From Pseudomonadota bacterium (GTDB taxonomy: Bacteria; Desulfobacterota; Binatia; Binatales; Binataceae), in assembly GCA_021324755.1 (NCBI GenBank), contig JAJPIL010000028.1, forward strand, positions 121,559-185,558: a DNA stretch of 64,000 nucleotides, written 5' to 3'. How positions within the stretch are numbered: the stretch's first letter is position 1; each line of letters opens with the position of its first letter. A model generated the notes under the pieces. It had not been told where the DNA came from. It did not search any database and worked only from the letters and a program-made list of their open reading frames with translations. Made by a program: the position numbers and the translations under genes. Shown one piece after another: positions 27,433 to 36,191 of this stretch.

Positions 27433-28515
27433 GTGAGCGACGAAAATCGACCGCGCATTGGGACTGTCGGATGCGCTTTCCCTCGCAATTACCTACCTCA
27501 GAGCGAGATTATTCAACTTTTATCGAAGCATCTGTGCGAAAATTGGGAAGAAGGAGATGTAGCACGCAGGCGTTTGTTCAATCTGCTCCGTACGGCCCAG
27601 GTCGAGGGACGGTATCTAGCACTCAGTGTCCCAGAGTATCTCGAACTTACCTCATTCGCAAAGGCGAACGACACCTGGGTCAAGGTCGGGATCGAGCTTG
27701 CTCAAAGTGCCGCCCGCAGCGCATTGAGCAACTGCAACATCTCGCCCCGAAAAATCGACCACGTATTTTTCGTAACGACGACTGGGATCGCAACGCCAAG
27801 CCTTGACGCGCGACTGGTCAATCGCCTTGGCCTGAGACCTGACGTAAAACGAACGCCCATCTTCGGCCTGGGATGCGCGGCGGGAGCAGCAGCTGTTGCC
27901 CGCGCTGCTGACTATTTGAAGGCTTATCCAGAGGAGATCGCGCTCGTTGTCTCCGTCGAAGTATGTTCGCTTACACTGCAAAGGAGCGATGCGTCGATGG
28001 CCAATCTGATCGCGGCGACGCTCTTTGGCGACGGCGCCGCCTCGGTAGTAATCTTCGGCGCAGCACGGCGCGAACACCAAGGCGCAGCGATCGTCGGCTC
28101 CGGCTCGGCATTTTTTCACGACACCGAACGCGCGATGGGATGGGATATCGTAGACTCAGGATTCAAGGTGATCTTGTCATCGGAAATTCCCTATCTCGTG
28201 CGTGACCGCCTGCGCCCAGAAGTAGATTTCTTTCTTACCCGCTTTGGCCTTACTCGACGATCGATACGACATTGGATAGTACATCCTGGAGGGCCTCGAA
28301 TTCTTGAGGCGGTATGCGATGCGCTCGAGGTCAACGCAAGCGCAGTTGAGCGGTCGTGGCGGGTGCTTCGCAAGGTGGGCAACATTTCGTCGGCTTCGGT
28401 CTTGTTGGTCCTGGGCGACCTTTTGCAGTCAGGCGAGGCCGCAACCGGCGACTACGGCGTGATGGTCGCGATGGGGCCTGGATTTTGCGCTGAACTTCTT
28501 TTGCTCAAATGGTGA
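27433..28515 (+). CDS. Type III polyketide synthase (chalcone-synthase-like)
   Basis: From the GTG at 27433 the product is 360 residues, the normal family size. The thiolase-fold catalytic triad is recognisable: Cys148 in FGLGCAAGAAAV, His284 in WIVHPGGPRIL and Asn317 in RKVGNISSASVLLVL. It should extend an acyl-CoA starter with malonyl-CoA and cyclise it to an alkylresorcinol, alkylpyrone or similar phenolic lipid. The next gene, overlapping by 7 bases, encodes an isoprenylcysteine-methyltransferase-like protein. That pairing is known from phenolic-lipid operons such as Streptomyces srsAB, where the partner O-methylates the product. The starter unit cannot be read from sequence. Confidence 0.92.
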   Translation: MSDENRPRIGTVGCAFPRNYLPQSEIIQLLSKHLCENWEEGDVARRRLFNLLRTAQVEGRYLALSVPEYLELTSFAKANDTWVKVGIELAQSAARSALSNCNISPRKIDHVFFVTTTGIATPSLDARLVNRLGLRPDVKRTPIFGLGCAAGAAAVARAADYLKAYPEEIALVVSVEVCSLTLQRSDASMANLIAATLFGDGAASVVIFGAARREHQGAAIVGSGSAFFHDTERAMGWDIVDSGFKVILSSEIPYLVRDRLRPEVDFFLTRFGLTRRSIRHWIVHPGGPRILEAVCDALEVNASAVERSWRVLRKVGNISSASVLLVLGDLLQSGEAATGDYGVMVAMGPGFCAELLLLKW

Positions 28516-29093
28516 TTTCGCGCAACGCCTTTTTGTTCATTCTAGGCGCGGTAGCATGCGAGCGATGTTTCGAACTTTGGCTTTCCTGCCACAATGCGCG
28601 AAGGTCCACCGCACAGGGAGCGATCGAAGTAGGCCAGATACATTACCGCATCATGGTGGTTTTCCACAGCCTCTTCTTTCTGAGCGCGGCATATGAAGCA
28701 GTTTACATGAAGCGTGGCGCAGCGCCTGGAGTAAGCTATGTGGCGCTCACAGGGGCGATTGTGGCGCAGTTGTTGCGTTACTGGGCGGTGGTGACGTTGG
28801 GAGAACGGTGGAACACTCGGATAATTGTCGTGCCTGACGCACCACCGATTACAGGCGGACCATATCGATTCGTGCGCCATCCCAATTACCTTGCGGTTGT
28901 TATCGAGATGGTCGCTTTGCCGATGATCTACGGATGTTGGTTCACGGCAACGGTCTTCTCGGTCGGCAACGCAATATTGCTAGCGATCCGTATTCCGATT
29001 GAAGAAGAGGCGCTTGGTATCAAGTACAAAAAGGCCTTCGCTGAGACGCCTCGCTTACTGCCTCGCCTATGGCGCCGCGGCACGACGGGCTGA
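28509..29093 (+). CDS. Isoprenylcysteine carboxyl methyltransferase-like membrane protein
   Basis: A 194-residue membrane protein with about four to five transmembrane segments. The C-terminal SAM-binding core of the ICMT/NnrU-type family is clear: ITGGPYRFVRHPNYLAVVIEM near residue 118, then RIPIEEEALGIKYKKAFAETPRLLPRLW. It overlaps the polyketide synthase gene and almost certainly acts on its product, probably as an O-methyltransferase of a phenolic lipid, by analogy with srsB. The actual acceptor is inferred. Confidence 0.88.
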   Translation: MVISRNAFLFILGAVACERCFELWLSCHNARRSTAQGAIEVGQIHYRIMVVFHSLFFLSAAYEAVYMKRGAAPGVSYVALTGAIVAQLLRYWAVVTLGERWNTRIIVVPDAPPITGGPYRFVRHPNYLAVVIEMVALPMIYGCWFTATVFSVGNAILLAIRIPIEEEALGIKYKKAFAETPRLLPRLWRRGTTG

Positions 29094-29639
29094 CCGGGCT
29101 TTCGCCGACGGGAGAAAGTCCGGCAGAGCAAGGAACTTGGGTTAAAGTACCAGGCGCAGCTTAATAGTCCTTTTTAAAAAGCTAGAAAACGTAGCAAACT
29201 GAGACCATCGGGTAGAAGGGTTGTGATTCAGTTGCGCAAACCGAAACGACCGGCCACTTGAGTGCCGGTCGGTTACCAGAAAACGTGCCGGAAAGAAATC
29301 GACTTCAATGGCAGCGAGGTGGCAGAGGTCGAAATTTTCCTGCCCAAGAGATTAGGTAGTTTCCAAAAAGTCAGACTTTTAGTTTTGAGAGCGCAGAGAT
29401 TGTAAAACCGAAAACCCACATATACGGACTTGATCACTTCATTAACTATCGGTCACGGGGTGTTTGACAGGCCGCGTTTAATTGACCTTTTCGATAAGCG
29501 ATTAAGCTTCGGGCTCCACTTGCCAATTGGCTGTTCTTAGTTGTAGGGCTCGATTAAGCTATCTTTTAAAGGCTCCGCGAAGACCGGAAGCCTAATACAA
29601 AAACAAAAATAGAAAGACTAGCCTTTTGGGGGTAAAGTC
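29094..29639. other. Intergenic, 546 bases, with a strong hairpin
   Basis: No gene on either strand. A GC-rich hairpin lies at 29248-29270 (GACCGG-CCACT-TG-AGTG-CCGGTC, one bulged base), not followed by a T-run. The last 200 bases are AT-rich and should include the promoter of the transketolase-like gene, whose TTGGGGGT ribosome binding site is just before 29640. Confidence 0.4.
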
Positions 29640-32066
29640 ATGCGACTTGAATCTTACGGGGAAATTTCTTCCGCTACTAGCACTCCGAAATGGTCAAGCT
29701 ACGACGTCGAGATGCTCGACCGCATTCAACGGCGGGTGCTATGGCTTGCCACCTACATGGTTCATTACGCCAACTATGTTCGGCCTAATCCGGACGGTAT
29801 CAAGATCGGCGGTCACGAGGCCAGCTCTGCTTCGGTGGTAACGCTTATGACCGTGCTTTACTTTTATTTTTTGCGTCCGGGAGACCGCCTCTCCATCAAG
29901 CCGCACGCGTCGCCGGTTTTCCATGCTATTCAATACCTACGAGGCTATCTGCCAAAGGAAAAGTTATACCAGTTCCGTCAGTTCAAAGGTCTTCAGGCTT
30001 ATCCATCGCGCACCAAGGACCCGGACGGAGTCGATTTTTCGACCGGCTCTGTCGGACTGGGTCCGGTTGCCTGCTTATTCGGCGGATTGGTTCGCGACTA
30101 CGTGCTCGATCACTTTGGCGGTAGCGACAGCAGCCGTTACATTTCCATCGTTGGGGACGCCGAGCTGGACGAGGGGAACGTATGGGAAGCATTAGTCGAG
30201 GAGTACGCGCGAAAGCTTTCTCGGGTCATTTGGATCATCGACCTCAACCGTCAAAGTCTCGATCGAGTAGTTCCCGACGGTCGGGCGCAGCGCCTGGAGG
30301 AGATGTTTAGAATCAACGGATGGCACGTGATAGACCTCAAGTACGGCAAGAAACTCGAAGCAGTGTATCGCAGACCGTACGGCCACAAGTTGCGCGCGCG
30401 CATCGACGAGATGAGTAACGAAGAGTACCAGAGCCTGCTGCTCAAAGACGGAGAGACGATCCGCGAGCGCCTTATTGGCAGCGGCGATCGTTTCGACCCG
30501 GCGATGGCCGAGCTTTTGGCGCCGTTTCGACCTCGAGAGCTAAAGGAGCTTATCGCGAACCTCGGAGGACACGATATCGCTCGAGTCTTGGAGGCGTTCG
30601 ACGAAGCTTTTTCTGTGGACAACCAGCCGGTCGCCGTTTTCGCGTACACCATCAAGGGATGGGGACTGCCCTTTGCCGGTAATCCTGCAAACCATGCAGG
30701 GCTGCTCAAGCCAGCTCAGATCGAGGATTTGCGCGAGAGCCTCGATATCCCCCTGGGAGAGGAATTGCCTTCTTTTCCCCCTGAAAGCGAGGAAGCGGCG
30801 TACATCGAGGAAAGGTTGAATGCGCTTGGCTGGAACGGACACCGCGCGCCGAAAAAGCCCAGCACCGTGGAAATACCCTCTTGGCTAGGCGCACGCTACC
30901 ATGGCCTTTTGTCGACCCAAAGCGCTCTGGGAGCGGTGCTCTTGGCTCTGAGCCGCAGACCCGAGATAGCAAAGCACCTGGTGACGGTATCCCCTGACGT
31001 GGCCACTTCGACGAATCTCGGGGGTTGGATTCACCGGATGGGCGTTTACTCGCGGCGACAAACGAAGAATTACTTCAAGGAAGAGGGAATCCCGCTGCTT
31101 ATCGACTGGCGCGAAAGCCCCACCGGTAACCATATCGAGCTCGGTATCTCCGAAAACAATTTGTTTCTTTTGCTGGCTGCCCTAGGCTTGGCCGACGAAC
31201 TTCATGGCTGCCGATTACTGCCGATCGGGACCATATATGATCCGTTTATTTGCCGAGCTTTAGACGCGATGATTTATGCCGCATATAATCACTCGCGGTT
31301 TATCGTGGTCGGTACGCCGTCGGGCATCAGCCTGAGCCCCGAGGGCGGAGCTCATCAGTCGATCATCACTCCAGCAATTGGCGTTCAACTTCCCCAGGTA
31401 ACCTACTATGAGCCCGCTTTCGGAACCGAGCTCGAGTGGATTTTACTTCACGCGCTTGACAATCTTCAGAAAGCAGAGGGCAAACGAAACGCAAGCGCCT
31501 ATCTCAGGTTGTCGACCAAGCCGTTGGACCAGGAGCTTTTCAATAGGCTGCTCGACGAAAGAGGGGAACGAGAGCTTCGCGAGCAAGTCCTGCGCGGAGG
31601 GTACCGGTTCGTCGACGCGAGCCGAGAAGAGGGATACGATCCGTCAACCAACGTGGTCAACATTTTCGTAAGCGGCGTGATGATCAAAGAAGCACTCGAA
31701 GCGATAGAAGGTTTGCGCGCGGCAGGAATTTTTGCGAATCTGTTCAACGTTACCAGCGCCGATTTGCTCTTTCATGACCATTTGGCCGCGCAAAAGTCAC
31801 GCATGCGCGGCCAACCGAGAGAAAGCTGGCTTGAACAGCTGGTCGCGCCAGAGGAACGCAAGGCGCCGATAGTAACCGTGCACGACGCCCATCCCCACAC
31901 ACTTGCCTTCATCGGCGGCGCATTGTCGTCCAGAATCATCACCTTAGGAGTCACCGACTTTGGCCAATCGGGCGGGCTTTCCGACCTCTACCGCGCCTAC
32001 GAGATCGATCCTCAAACGATTGTCGAGGCCGCAAAGTGGCTAGTACAAGAGGCCAGAAGCAGCTAA
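29640..32066 (+). CDS. AceE-like thiamine-diphosphate transketolase-family enzyme
   Basis: A large 808-residue ThDP enzyme resembling homodimeric pyruvate dehydrogenase E1 (AceE, about 890 residues). Landmarks are KIGGHEASSASVVTLMTVLY, the substrate-channel FSTGSVGLGPVACLFGG, and the ThDP/Mg motif GDAELDEGNVWEA ending in WIIDLNRQSLD. Also present are YTIKGWGLPFAGNPANH and the C-terminal transketolase domain near HTLAFIGGALSSRIITLGV. No E2 or E3 genes are nearby, and AceE usually carries an E2-binding N-terminus, so another 2-keto acid or ketose substrate is possible. A hairpin terminator follows the stop. Confidence 0.85.
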   Translation: MRLESYGEISSATSTPKWSSYDVEMLDRIQRRVLWLATYMVHYANYVRPNPDGIKIGGHEASSASVVTLMTVLYFYFLRPGDRLSIKPHASPVFHAIQYLRGYLPKEKLYQFRQFKGLQAYPSRTKDPDGVDFSTGSVGLGPVACLFGGLVRDYVLDHFGGSDSSRYISIVGDAELDEGNVWEALVEEYARKLSRVIWIIDLNRQSLDRVVPDGRAQRLEEMFRINGWHVIDLKYGKKLEAVYRRPYGHKLRARIDEMSNEEYQSLLLKDGETIRERLIGSGDRFDPAMAELLAPFRPRELKELIANLGGHDIARVLEAFDEAFSVDNQPVAVFAYTIKGWGLPFAGNPANHAGLLKPAQIEDLRESLDIPLGEELPSFPPESEEAAYIEERLNALGWNGHRAPKKPSTVEIPSWLGARYHGLLSTQSALGAVLLALSRRPEIAKHLVTVSPDVATSTNLGGWIHRMGVYSRRQTKNYFKEEGIPLLIDWRESPTGNHIELGISENNLFLLLAALGLADELHGCRLLPIGTIYDPFICRALDAMIYAAYNHSRFIVVGTPSGISLSPEGGAHQSIITPAIGVQLPQVTYYEPAFGTELEWILLHALDNLQKAEGKRNASAYLRLSTKPLDQELFNRLLDERGERELREQVLRGGYRFVDASREEGYDPSTNVVNIFVSGVMIKEALEAIEGLRAAGIFANLFNVTSADLLFHDHLAAQKSRMRGQPRESWLEQLVAPEERKAPIVTVHDAHPHTLAFIGGALSSRIITLGVTDFGQSGGLSDLYRAYEIDPQTIVEAAKWLVQEARSS

Positions 32067-32161
32067 TAATCGGAGCGCGCAAGCTTTGGCTGCTCTAACC
32101 AAAGCCCCTGCCAAGACGTAAGAAGCCGCGCAAGCACTTTACTTTAGGGATGCGACGCGCT

Positions 32162-32209
32162 AACCGGCGGGCTCGGAGCTAACCATCAGCGATCCGAGCC
32201 CGCCAGGTT
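32162..32209. terminator. Bidirectional terminator hairpin between convergent genes
   Basis: A perfect 12-base inverted repeat, GGCGGGCTCGGA at 32166-32177 and TCCGAGCCCGCC at 32193-32204, with a 15-base loop. The outer AACC/GGTT bases extend the stem past one bulge. It lies between the + strand transketolase-like gene and the - strand outer-membrane-protein gene, the usual place for a shared terminator. There is no long T-run on either side. Confidence 0.65.
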
Positions 32210-32224
32210 GGTCTGAACGAGCGT

Positions 32225-33085
32225 TCAATAGAACCACGCACCAGCGGGCGAGGGTCCAAGCAGGGCACCGATAAATCGCTCGAGTTCCAAGTTGAATTTC
32301 AGTAATACGTGGTCCGAGTTAGGGGTAAGACCAAAACCAGGGCCGATATTGTACTCGATACCGTATCCTAGATGGCCCCAGGCAACGACGAAGACATAAT
32401 GCTGTTGCTGAGGTAGGGGGTCGAACGAGGTAATAAAACCTGAGCCACCGTAGAACTCGACTCCCGGCGAGAAGCGTGGGAGAAAACGGTAATATACACC
32501 CATCGCGTAGCCGAACTCGAGGGTACGATTTTTGTCAGGACCGACAAACATCGGTTTTTCGAAGATCGGATTCAAGATAACGGACCACCACCCAAAGTCT
32601 TTTTCCAGGATGGGGCGCAACTCGAGCTCCAAAGCATCGTCGTCAAACTGGGGCGTTTTGTGATACTCGAGCTCCATGTACCATCCAAGATTAACCGGTA
32701 GCACGTCTTCGTCGAAAAGGCGGCCCCGCATACGATATTTCGCCCCCGAAAACCAAAACCCATGTCCGTCTGGCCAGCCCGTGAGAAGGTATCCGCCAAC
32801 TTCGATCCGATCGGTCAGTCCATAAGTGAACTCGAGCGAGTTATACCACATCCCCTGGCTTGGGAAAGTTCCCGCGGCTGTTCCTTCACCGCCTTGATGG
32901 TGACCTTGGACGACGTAAGAATTGAGCGTTTCATACTCAACCAAGCCGCGCTCGTGGGTGGCATAAGGGTATACTTCGAACTCCCATGGATCGACTTGGC
33001 CCATCGCGAAGCTACGATCGAAGGCCAAAATTACGAGGACTAAAACCGTAACGCGCCAACTGGCGAGCCGAGCAGACGACGCCAT
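32225..33085 (-). CDS. Putative outer-membrane beta-barrel protein
   Basis: About 286 residues with a signal peptide (VTVLVLVILAFDRSFAMG, cleavage near residue 30). Alternating amphipathic beta strands follow, rich in aromatic residues and Gly (for example YNSLEFTYGLTDRIEVGGYL and FGYAMGVYYRFLPRFSPGVEFY), typical of small outer-membrane barrels. I do not recognise the exact family. It is the last gene of a three-gene operon with a cupredoxin and a haem-binding-domain protein. Its ATG at 33085 overlaps the upstream TGA, with a GTG directly before it. Given the Fur-like site ahead of the operon, a part in metal or haem uptake is plausible but unproven. Confidence 0.7.
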   Translation of the reverse strand: MASSARLASWRVTVLVLVILAFDRSFAMGQVDPWEFEVYPYATHERGLVEYETLNSYVVQGHHQGGEGTAAGTFPSQGMWYNSLEFTYGLTDRIEVGGYLLTGWPDGHGFWFSGAKYRMRGRLFDEDVLPVNLGWYMELEYHKTPQFDDDALELELRPILEKDFGWWSVILNPIFEKPMFVGPDKNRTLEFGYAMGVYYRFLPRFSPGVEFYGGSGFITSFDPLPQQQHYVFVVAWGHLGYGIEYNIGPGFGLTPNSDHVLLKFNLELERFIGALLGPSPAGAWFY

Positions 33086-33636
33086 CACCGCCCCACCTCC
33101 GGATGAAGGTCAAGGCGCGCAACTAAGGAACGACTGGCGGAGTCTAACCTCTCGGAGCGGCAATCGAGTTTGTTCAACTCGTCTTTCAACCAGCGCAAGA
33201 TAAGGCTACGTTGCGCTTTTGTCAGACGGGAACCGCGATGCACCAGCTGGTATAGCCTCGGCGGCATCGTGCCATCCCCGACCGCACGGCCGATCCAGAG
33301 CAACTTTCGCCGCCGCACCTCTGGTAAGTAGCTGTACCACTCAGAAAAGTTCAACTCTCGGCGCCCGGTTGCGACATCATGCGCGACCAGCCACGAGACC
33401 GGTGCCAACGCGCTGTACCAAGGCCAGCGAGTTTCGTTCGAATGGCAATCGAAGCAAGCACGGCGCAGAATCCCCATCACGTCGTCGGAAGCTCGCAATG
33501 GAGCGTGCGCCTCGGGATTAGAACGACGAGCAGGAAAAACGATGGAAGCGACAACGATGACGCAACTAGTCGTTAGCAGCGAAATTACGATCGACAAAAC
33601 TTTCGGCAGAAAGTTGTCCGCTTCGAGGGCTTCCAT
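33085..33636 (-). CDS. Haem-binding-domain (Haem_bd) cytochrome-like protein
   Basis: A 183-residue protein with an N-terminal membrane anchor or signal (VLSIVISLLTTSCVIVVASIVF) and one covalent haem site CFDCH near residue 59, within LRRACFDCHSNETRWPWYS. The following APVSWLVAHDVATGRRELNFSEW is characteristic of the Haem_bd family (PF14376). It is probably periplasmic and membrane-anchored, and may carry electrons or bind haem. It starts 3 bases after the cupredoxin stop and overlaps the outer-membrane gene. The pairing with a cupredoxin and an outer-membrane protein suggests a redox or metal-handling unit. Confidence 0.82.
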   Translation of the reverse strand: MEALEADNFLPKVLSIVISLLTTSCVIVVASIVFPARRSNPEAHAPLRASDDVMGILRRACFDCHSNETRWPWYSALAPVSWLVAHDVATGRRELNFSEWYSYLPEVRRRKLLWIGRAVGDGTMPPRLYQLVHRGSRLTKAQRSLILRWLKDELNKLDCRSERLDSASRSLVARLDLHPEVGR

Positions 33637-33639
33637 TAC

Positions 33640-33993
33640 TTACCTAACCTCGAACGATCCTTGAGGGACGTCCTGGTGAAAGTCATCGTAAAAGTCGTAG
33701 GTTCCTGCAGTAAGCGGAGGGAGCTTGACGGTAATCGTCTCCCCAGGGGGCACCACCTTTTCTCGATTGAGACTAAAACTTTCGAATTCGATCGCTTCGC
33801 TACTCAAATTGCGCACTCGCACGACGACGGGTTTTCCGGCAGGGACGGCCACCTTCTGCGGTGTAAAGCGGCGGTTGGTGTATACGAGTTCGACCGTGGC
33901 AACGCTGTCTGCCGCAACCAAGCGGGGACATAACGCCCACGCACATGCGTATAGAGCCAGTGCCCAAGCCGCAATCTTTCCGTGTGTGCTCAT
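33640..33993 (-). CDS. Periplasmic cupredoxin-domain protein
   Basis: From the ATG at 33993 (AAGGGAG ribosome binding site upstream) the product is 117 residues. It has a signal peptide (IAAWALALYACAWALCPRLVAA) and one cupredoxin-like beta-sandwich (TPQKVAVPAGKPVVVRVRN to GTYDFYDDFHQDVPQGSFEV). It resembles the small EfeO/cupredoxin_1 type; the usual blue-copper Cys-His-Met set is not obvious, with one His near the C-terminus, so metal binding is uncertain. A longer reading from 34041 would overlap the Fur-like operator and is less likely. It is the first gene of the - strand operon. Confidence 0.8.
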   Translation of the reverse strand: MSTHGKIAAWALALYACAWALCPRLVAADSVATVELVYTNRRFTPQKVAVPAGKPVVVRVRNLSSEAIEFESFSLNREKVVPPGETITVKLPPLTAGTYDFYDDFHQDVPQGSFEVR

Positions 33994-34020
33994 GATGGGC
34001 GAACTCCCTTTTGCCGTAAT

Positions 34021-34045
34021 GATAATGAAAGTGATTCTCATTTTC
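34021..34045 (-). promoter_or_regulatory. Fur-box-like operator
   Basis: Read on the - strand, the site contains TGAGAATCACTTTCA (34026-34040), which matches 11 of 14 informative bases of the 7-1-7 Fur consensus TGATAATnATTATCA. Flanking ATTATCATTA and AAAATGA extend the overlapping hexamers. It lies about 33-47 bases upstream of the cupredoxin start, where it would cover the promoter. The whole cupredoxin, haem-binding and outer-membrane operon is thus probably iron-repressed. Confidence 0.72.
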
Positions 34046-34436
34046 CATTACAAAAGATTGTTGTCAAGCGTTCCTGGTGTTGCTCGCCGCAGAAAAGGCC
34101 TTTCATGCTCTCGGGCGCAGCGTCAGGGTAAAGTAGGGCTGCCGATGAAAGCGTGGCAAAAAGGTTCGTTACCTTTTTCCGTGGTTCGAGACTACGCTAA
34201 TTCCTGAATCGAGAGCGTCTGCTAGACTTCTATGGCGTTTGTGCCTCGGGGCGGCTTGTGCCACGTGCCACCTCGCCATGTTGTAGACCGCACTTCGTTG
34301 GCCGCGGCGCTATTAGCCCGATCGGGAGTTTGCCGGCACCAAGACACATGCGCGCCAATCTGCAAAGTCGTGAGCGACTTGGAGGCATGATTCGCAGTGG
34401 CTCGAAAAAAGTTTTGATATAAGCAGTGAGGACTCG
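34046..34436. other. Intergenic region, divergent promoters
   Basis: Nearly 400 bases between the - strand cupredoxin operon and the + strand DUF3833 gene. Apart from the Fur-like site at its left edge I see no gene. A GAGGA ribosome binding site precedes the DUF3833 start. Confidence 0.4.
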
Positions 34437-35033
34437 ATGAATAAAGTATCGGCCTGGGTAAAAACGTTAGGTTTCTCGGTTACGGCATCGATTTTGTTGA
34501 CCGGATGCGCTGGGATACGCGCGAGCCAATATGCTAATTCGCGCCCCGAGTTCAACGTACGCGAATTTTTCGACGGGCCGCTTTATGCCGCGGGCATGGC
34601 TCAAAATTCAAAAGGCAAGGTCGAAAGACGTTTCGAAATTCACATGGTGGGGCAATCCGGGCGCGACACCGTAACCGTGCGCGAACACTTTGTAGACTTC
34701 GACGGCGCTCCCGTCAAGCCGCATGAGTTTACGTTGCAGCTGGTAGACTCGCACCGATTGCTGGCCACCGGTTATAGTCCCGTCGGCGATATCGACGGAG
34801 TGGCTAGGGGTGAAGCCTACGGCTACGCCGTGCATCTAACTTACAATGCTATCGTCACCACGAATGGCAACAAGAAAAAAGTTCACGTAGACGATTGGAT
34901 GTACATGATAAGGCCGGACATCGTGTTCGACCAGTCGAAGGTTAGCGGGCTTGGCTCCTCGATAGCCTCTGTGACATACCTGATCAAAAAGTTTCCACCC
35001 ACGCCTCAAAACTTCAAAGCGATGAGCCAGTGA
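34437..35033 (+). CDS. DUF3833-family lipoprotein
   Basis: A 198-residue lipoprotein: signal ASILLTGC with Cys near residue 24, then the DUF3833 domain with FNVREFFDGPLYAAGMAQNSK, VREHFVDFDG, DSHRLLATGYSP and the typical VDDWMYMIRPDIVFDQSKVS. Family members occur widely in proteobacteria and have no known biochemical role. It stands alone, convergent with the following dehydrogenase gene. Confidence 0.85.
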   Translation: MNKVSAWVKTLGFSVTASILLTGCAGIRASQYANSRPEFNVREFFDGPLYAAGMAQNSKGKVERRFEIHMVGQSGRDTVTVREHFVDFDGAPVKPHEFTLQLVDSHRLLATGYSPVGDIDGVARGEAYGYAVHLTYNAIVTTNGNKKKVHVDDWMYMIRPDIVFDQSKVSGLGSSIASVTYLIKKFPPTPQNFKAMSQ

Positions 35034-35240
35034 GAGAACGCGCTCGCATCCGAAGTCTCATCGCACCCAACGCGCGGGGCAGCTAATCGGTATAGTTCGC
35101 GTAGCTAATTGCGCTTACGCGGCGTTGACGCTTCTTGCGCCTATGAACAATAGCCTTATCGCTTGATACCCGCTGACGATCGGACCGCCTTGGGTCGGTT
35201 CCGCGCGTAATGCTGCGAAGCAGAGAATGCGAAATGGGAG

Positions 35241-36191
35241 TTAAACGACTCTATTCAGAAGCTCGCGATTTTGCATCAGGCGCCGGCAATTCTCCACCGC
35301 AACCGCAAGCGTACGATCGAGGCTTTCCCTTGTAAGCCACCCCACATGGGGCGTGAGTACAGCAGACGACAAACCAAGCAGCGGCTCGTCGGCAGGAAGC
35401 GGCTCTTGTGCAAAGGCGTCCAAGCCAACCGCGCGCAAATGTCCCGTCCTGAGCGCTGACAAAAGCGCGTCGTGGTCAACCAAGCCGCCTCTGGCTGTGT
35501 TGATTAAAACCGCCCCAGGCTTCATTTTGGCGATCGCCTTGGCGTCTATCAGGTTTTCCGTCTCTGGGGTCAACGGCACATGTAAAGATACGATGTCCGA
35601 CTCGGCGAGCAGCTCGGGGAGCTCGCGCCACTGAGCGGGAAAGTCCGCTTTGCGCGTGCGCGACGTGTACAGCACTTTGGCGCCCAGCGCGCTGAGCACC
35701 GGGGCTATGATTCTGGGAATCGCTCCAGCGCCTACAAGGCCTACGGTGCTGCCACCGATTTCGCTCAACTTGTCTTCGAGCTCGGGTGCCGCGCTCCATC
35801 CGACGCCGCTGCGCACCGCCGCATCGAAGGTCGTCACCCGTCGCAGCGCCGAAAGCATCAGTGCCAGAGTCAGCTCGGCGACGGACTGGCTGTTCACGCC
35901 AGGCATATTGCAGACCGCCACATTATGCCGCCGTGCAGCCTCCAAATCGATCGTGTTGACGCCGACGCCCAGTTTCTGGATCAGGCGCAGCCGGGGCGCC
36001 TTTTCAAATACCGATGCCGTAATCGGCTTAAGCACGTGCCAGATAACCTCGGTGTGCCCGATTAATTTGTCGAACCGCTCTTCGTCGGCCTCGGCACAAA
36101 TCTCGACTTCCATCTCGTTGCGCGGCAATTCGGCAAGCCGCCGACTGAGATGCTTGCCGGGATGGTAATGAAGCAATACTTTCAACGCCAT
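35241..36191 (-). CDS. D-isomer-specific 2-hydroxyacid dehydrogenase
   Basis: From the ATG at 36191 the product is 316 residues. It has the NAD-binding GLVGAGAIPRIIAPVL, the conserved Arg in LINTARGGLVDHDAL, the catalytic Glu in LDAFAQEPLPADEPL and His in VLTPHVGWLT. It belongs to the phosphoglycerate/hydroxyphenylpyruvate dehydrogenase group. The exact 2-hydroxy acid is not deducible. The gene is monocistronic and faces away from the urease operon. Confidence 0.9.
   Translation of the reverse strand: MALKVLLHYHPGKHLSRRLAELPRNEMEVEICAEADEERFDKLIGHTEVIWHVLKPITASVFEKAPRLRLIQKLGVGVNTIDLEAARRHNVAVCNMPGVNSQSVAELTLALMLSALRRVTTFDAAVRSGVGWSAAPELEDKLSEIGGSTVGLVGAGAIPRIIAPVLSALGAKVLYTSRTRKADFPAQWRELPELLAESDIVSLHVPLTPETENLIDAKAIAKMKPGAVLINTARGGLVDHDALLSALRTGHLRAVGLDAFAQEPLPADEPLLGLSSAVLTPHVGWLTRESLDRTLAVAVENCRRLMQNRELLNRVV

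Noticed and set aside
29248..29270. Hairpin as terminator after the methyltransferase gene
   Set aside because: There is no T-run after it and it lies over 150 bases from the stop; possible RNA structure only.
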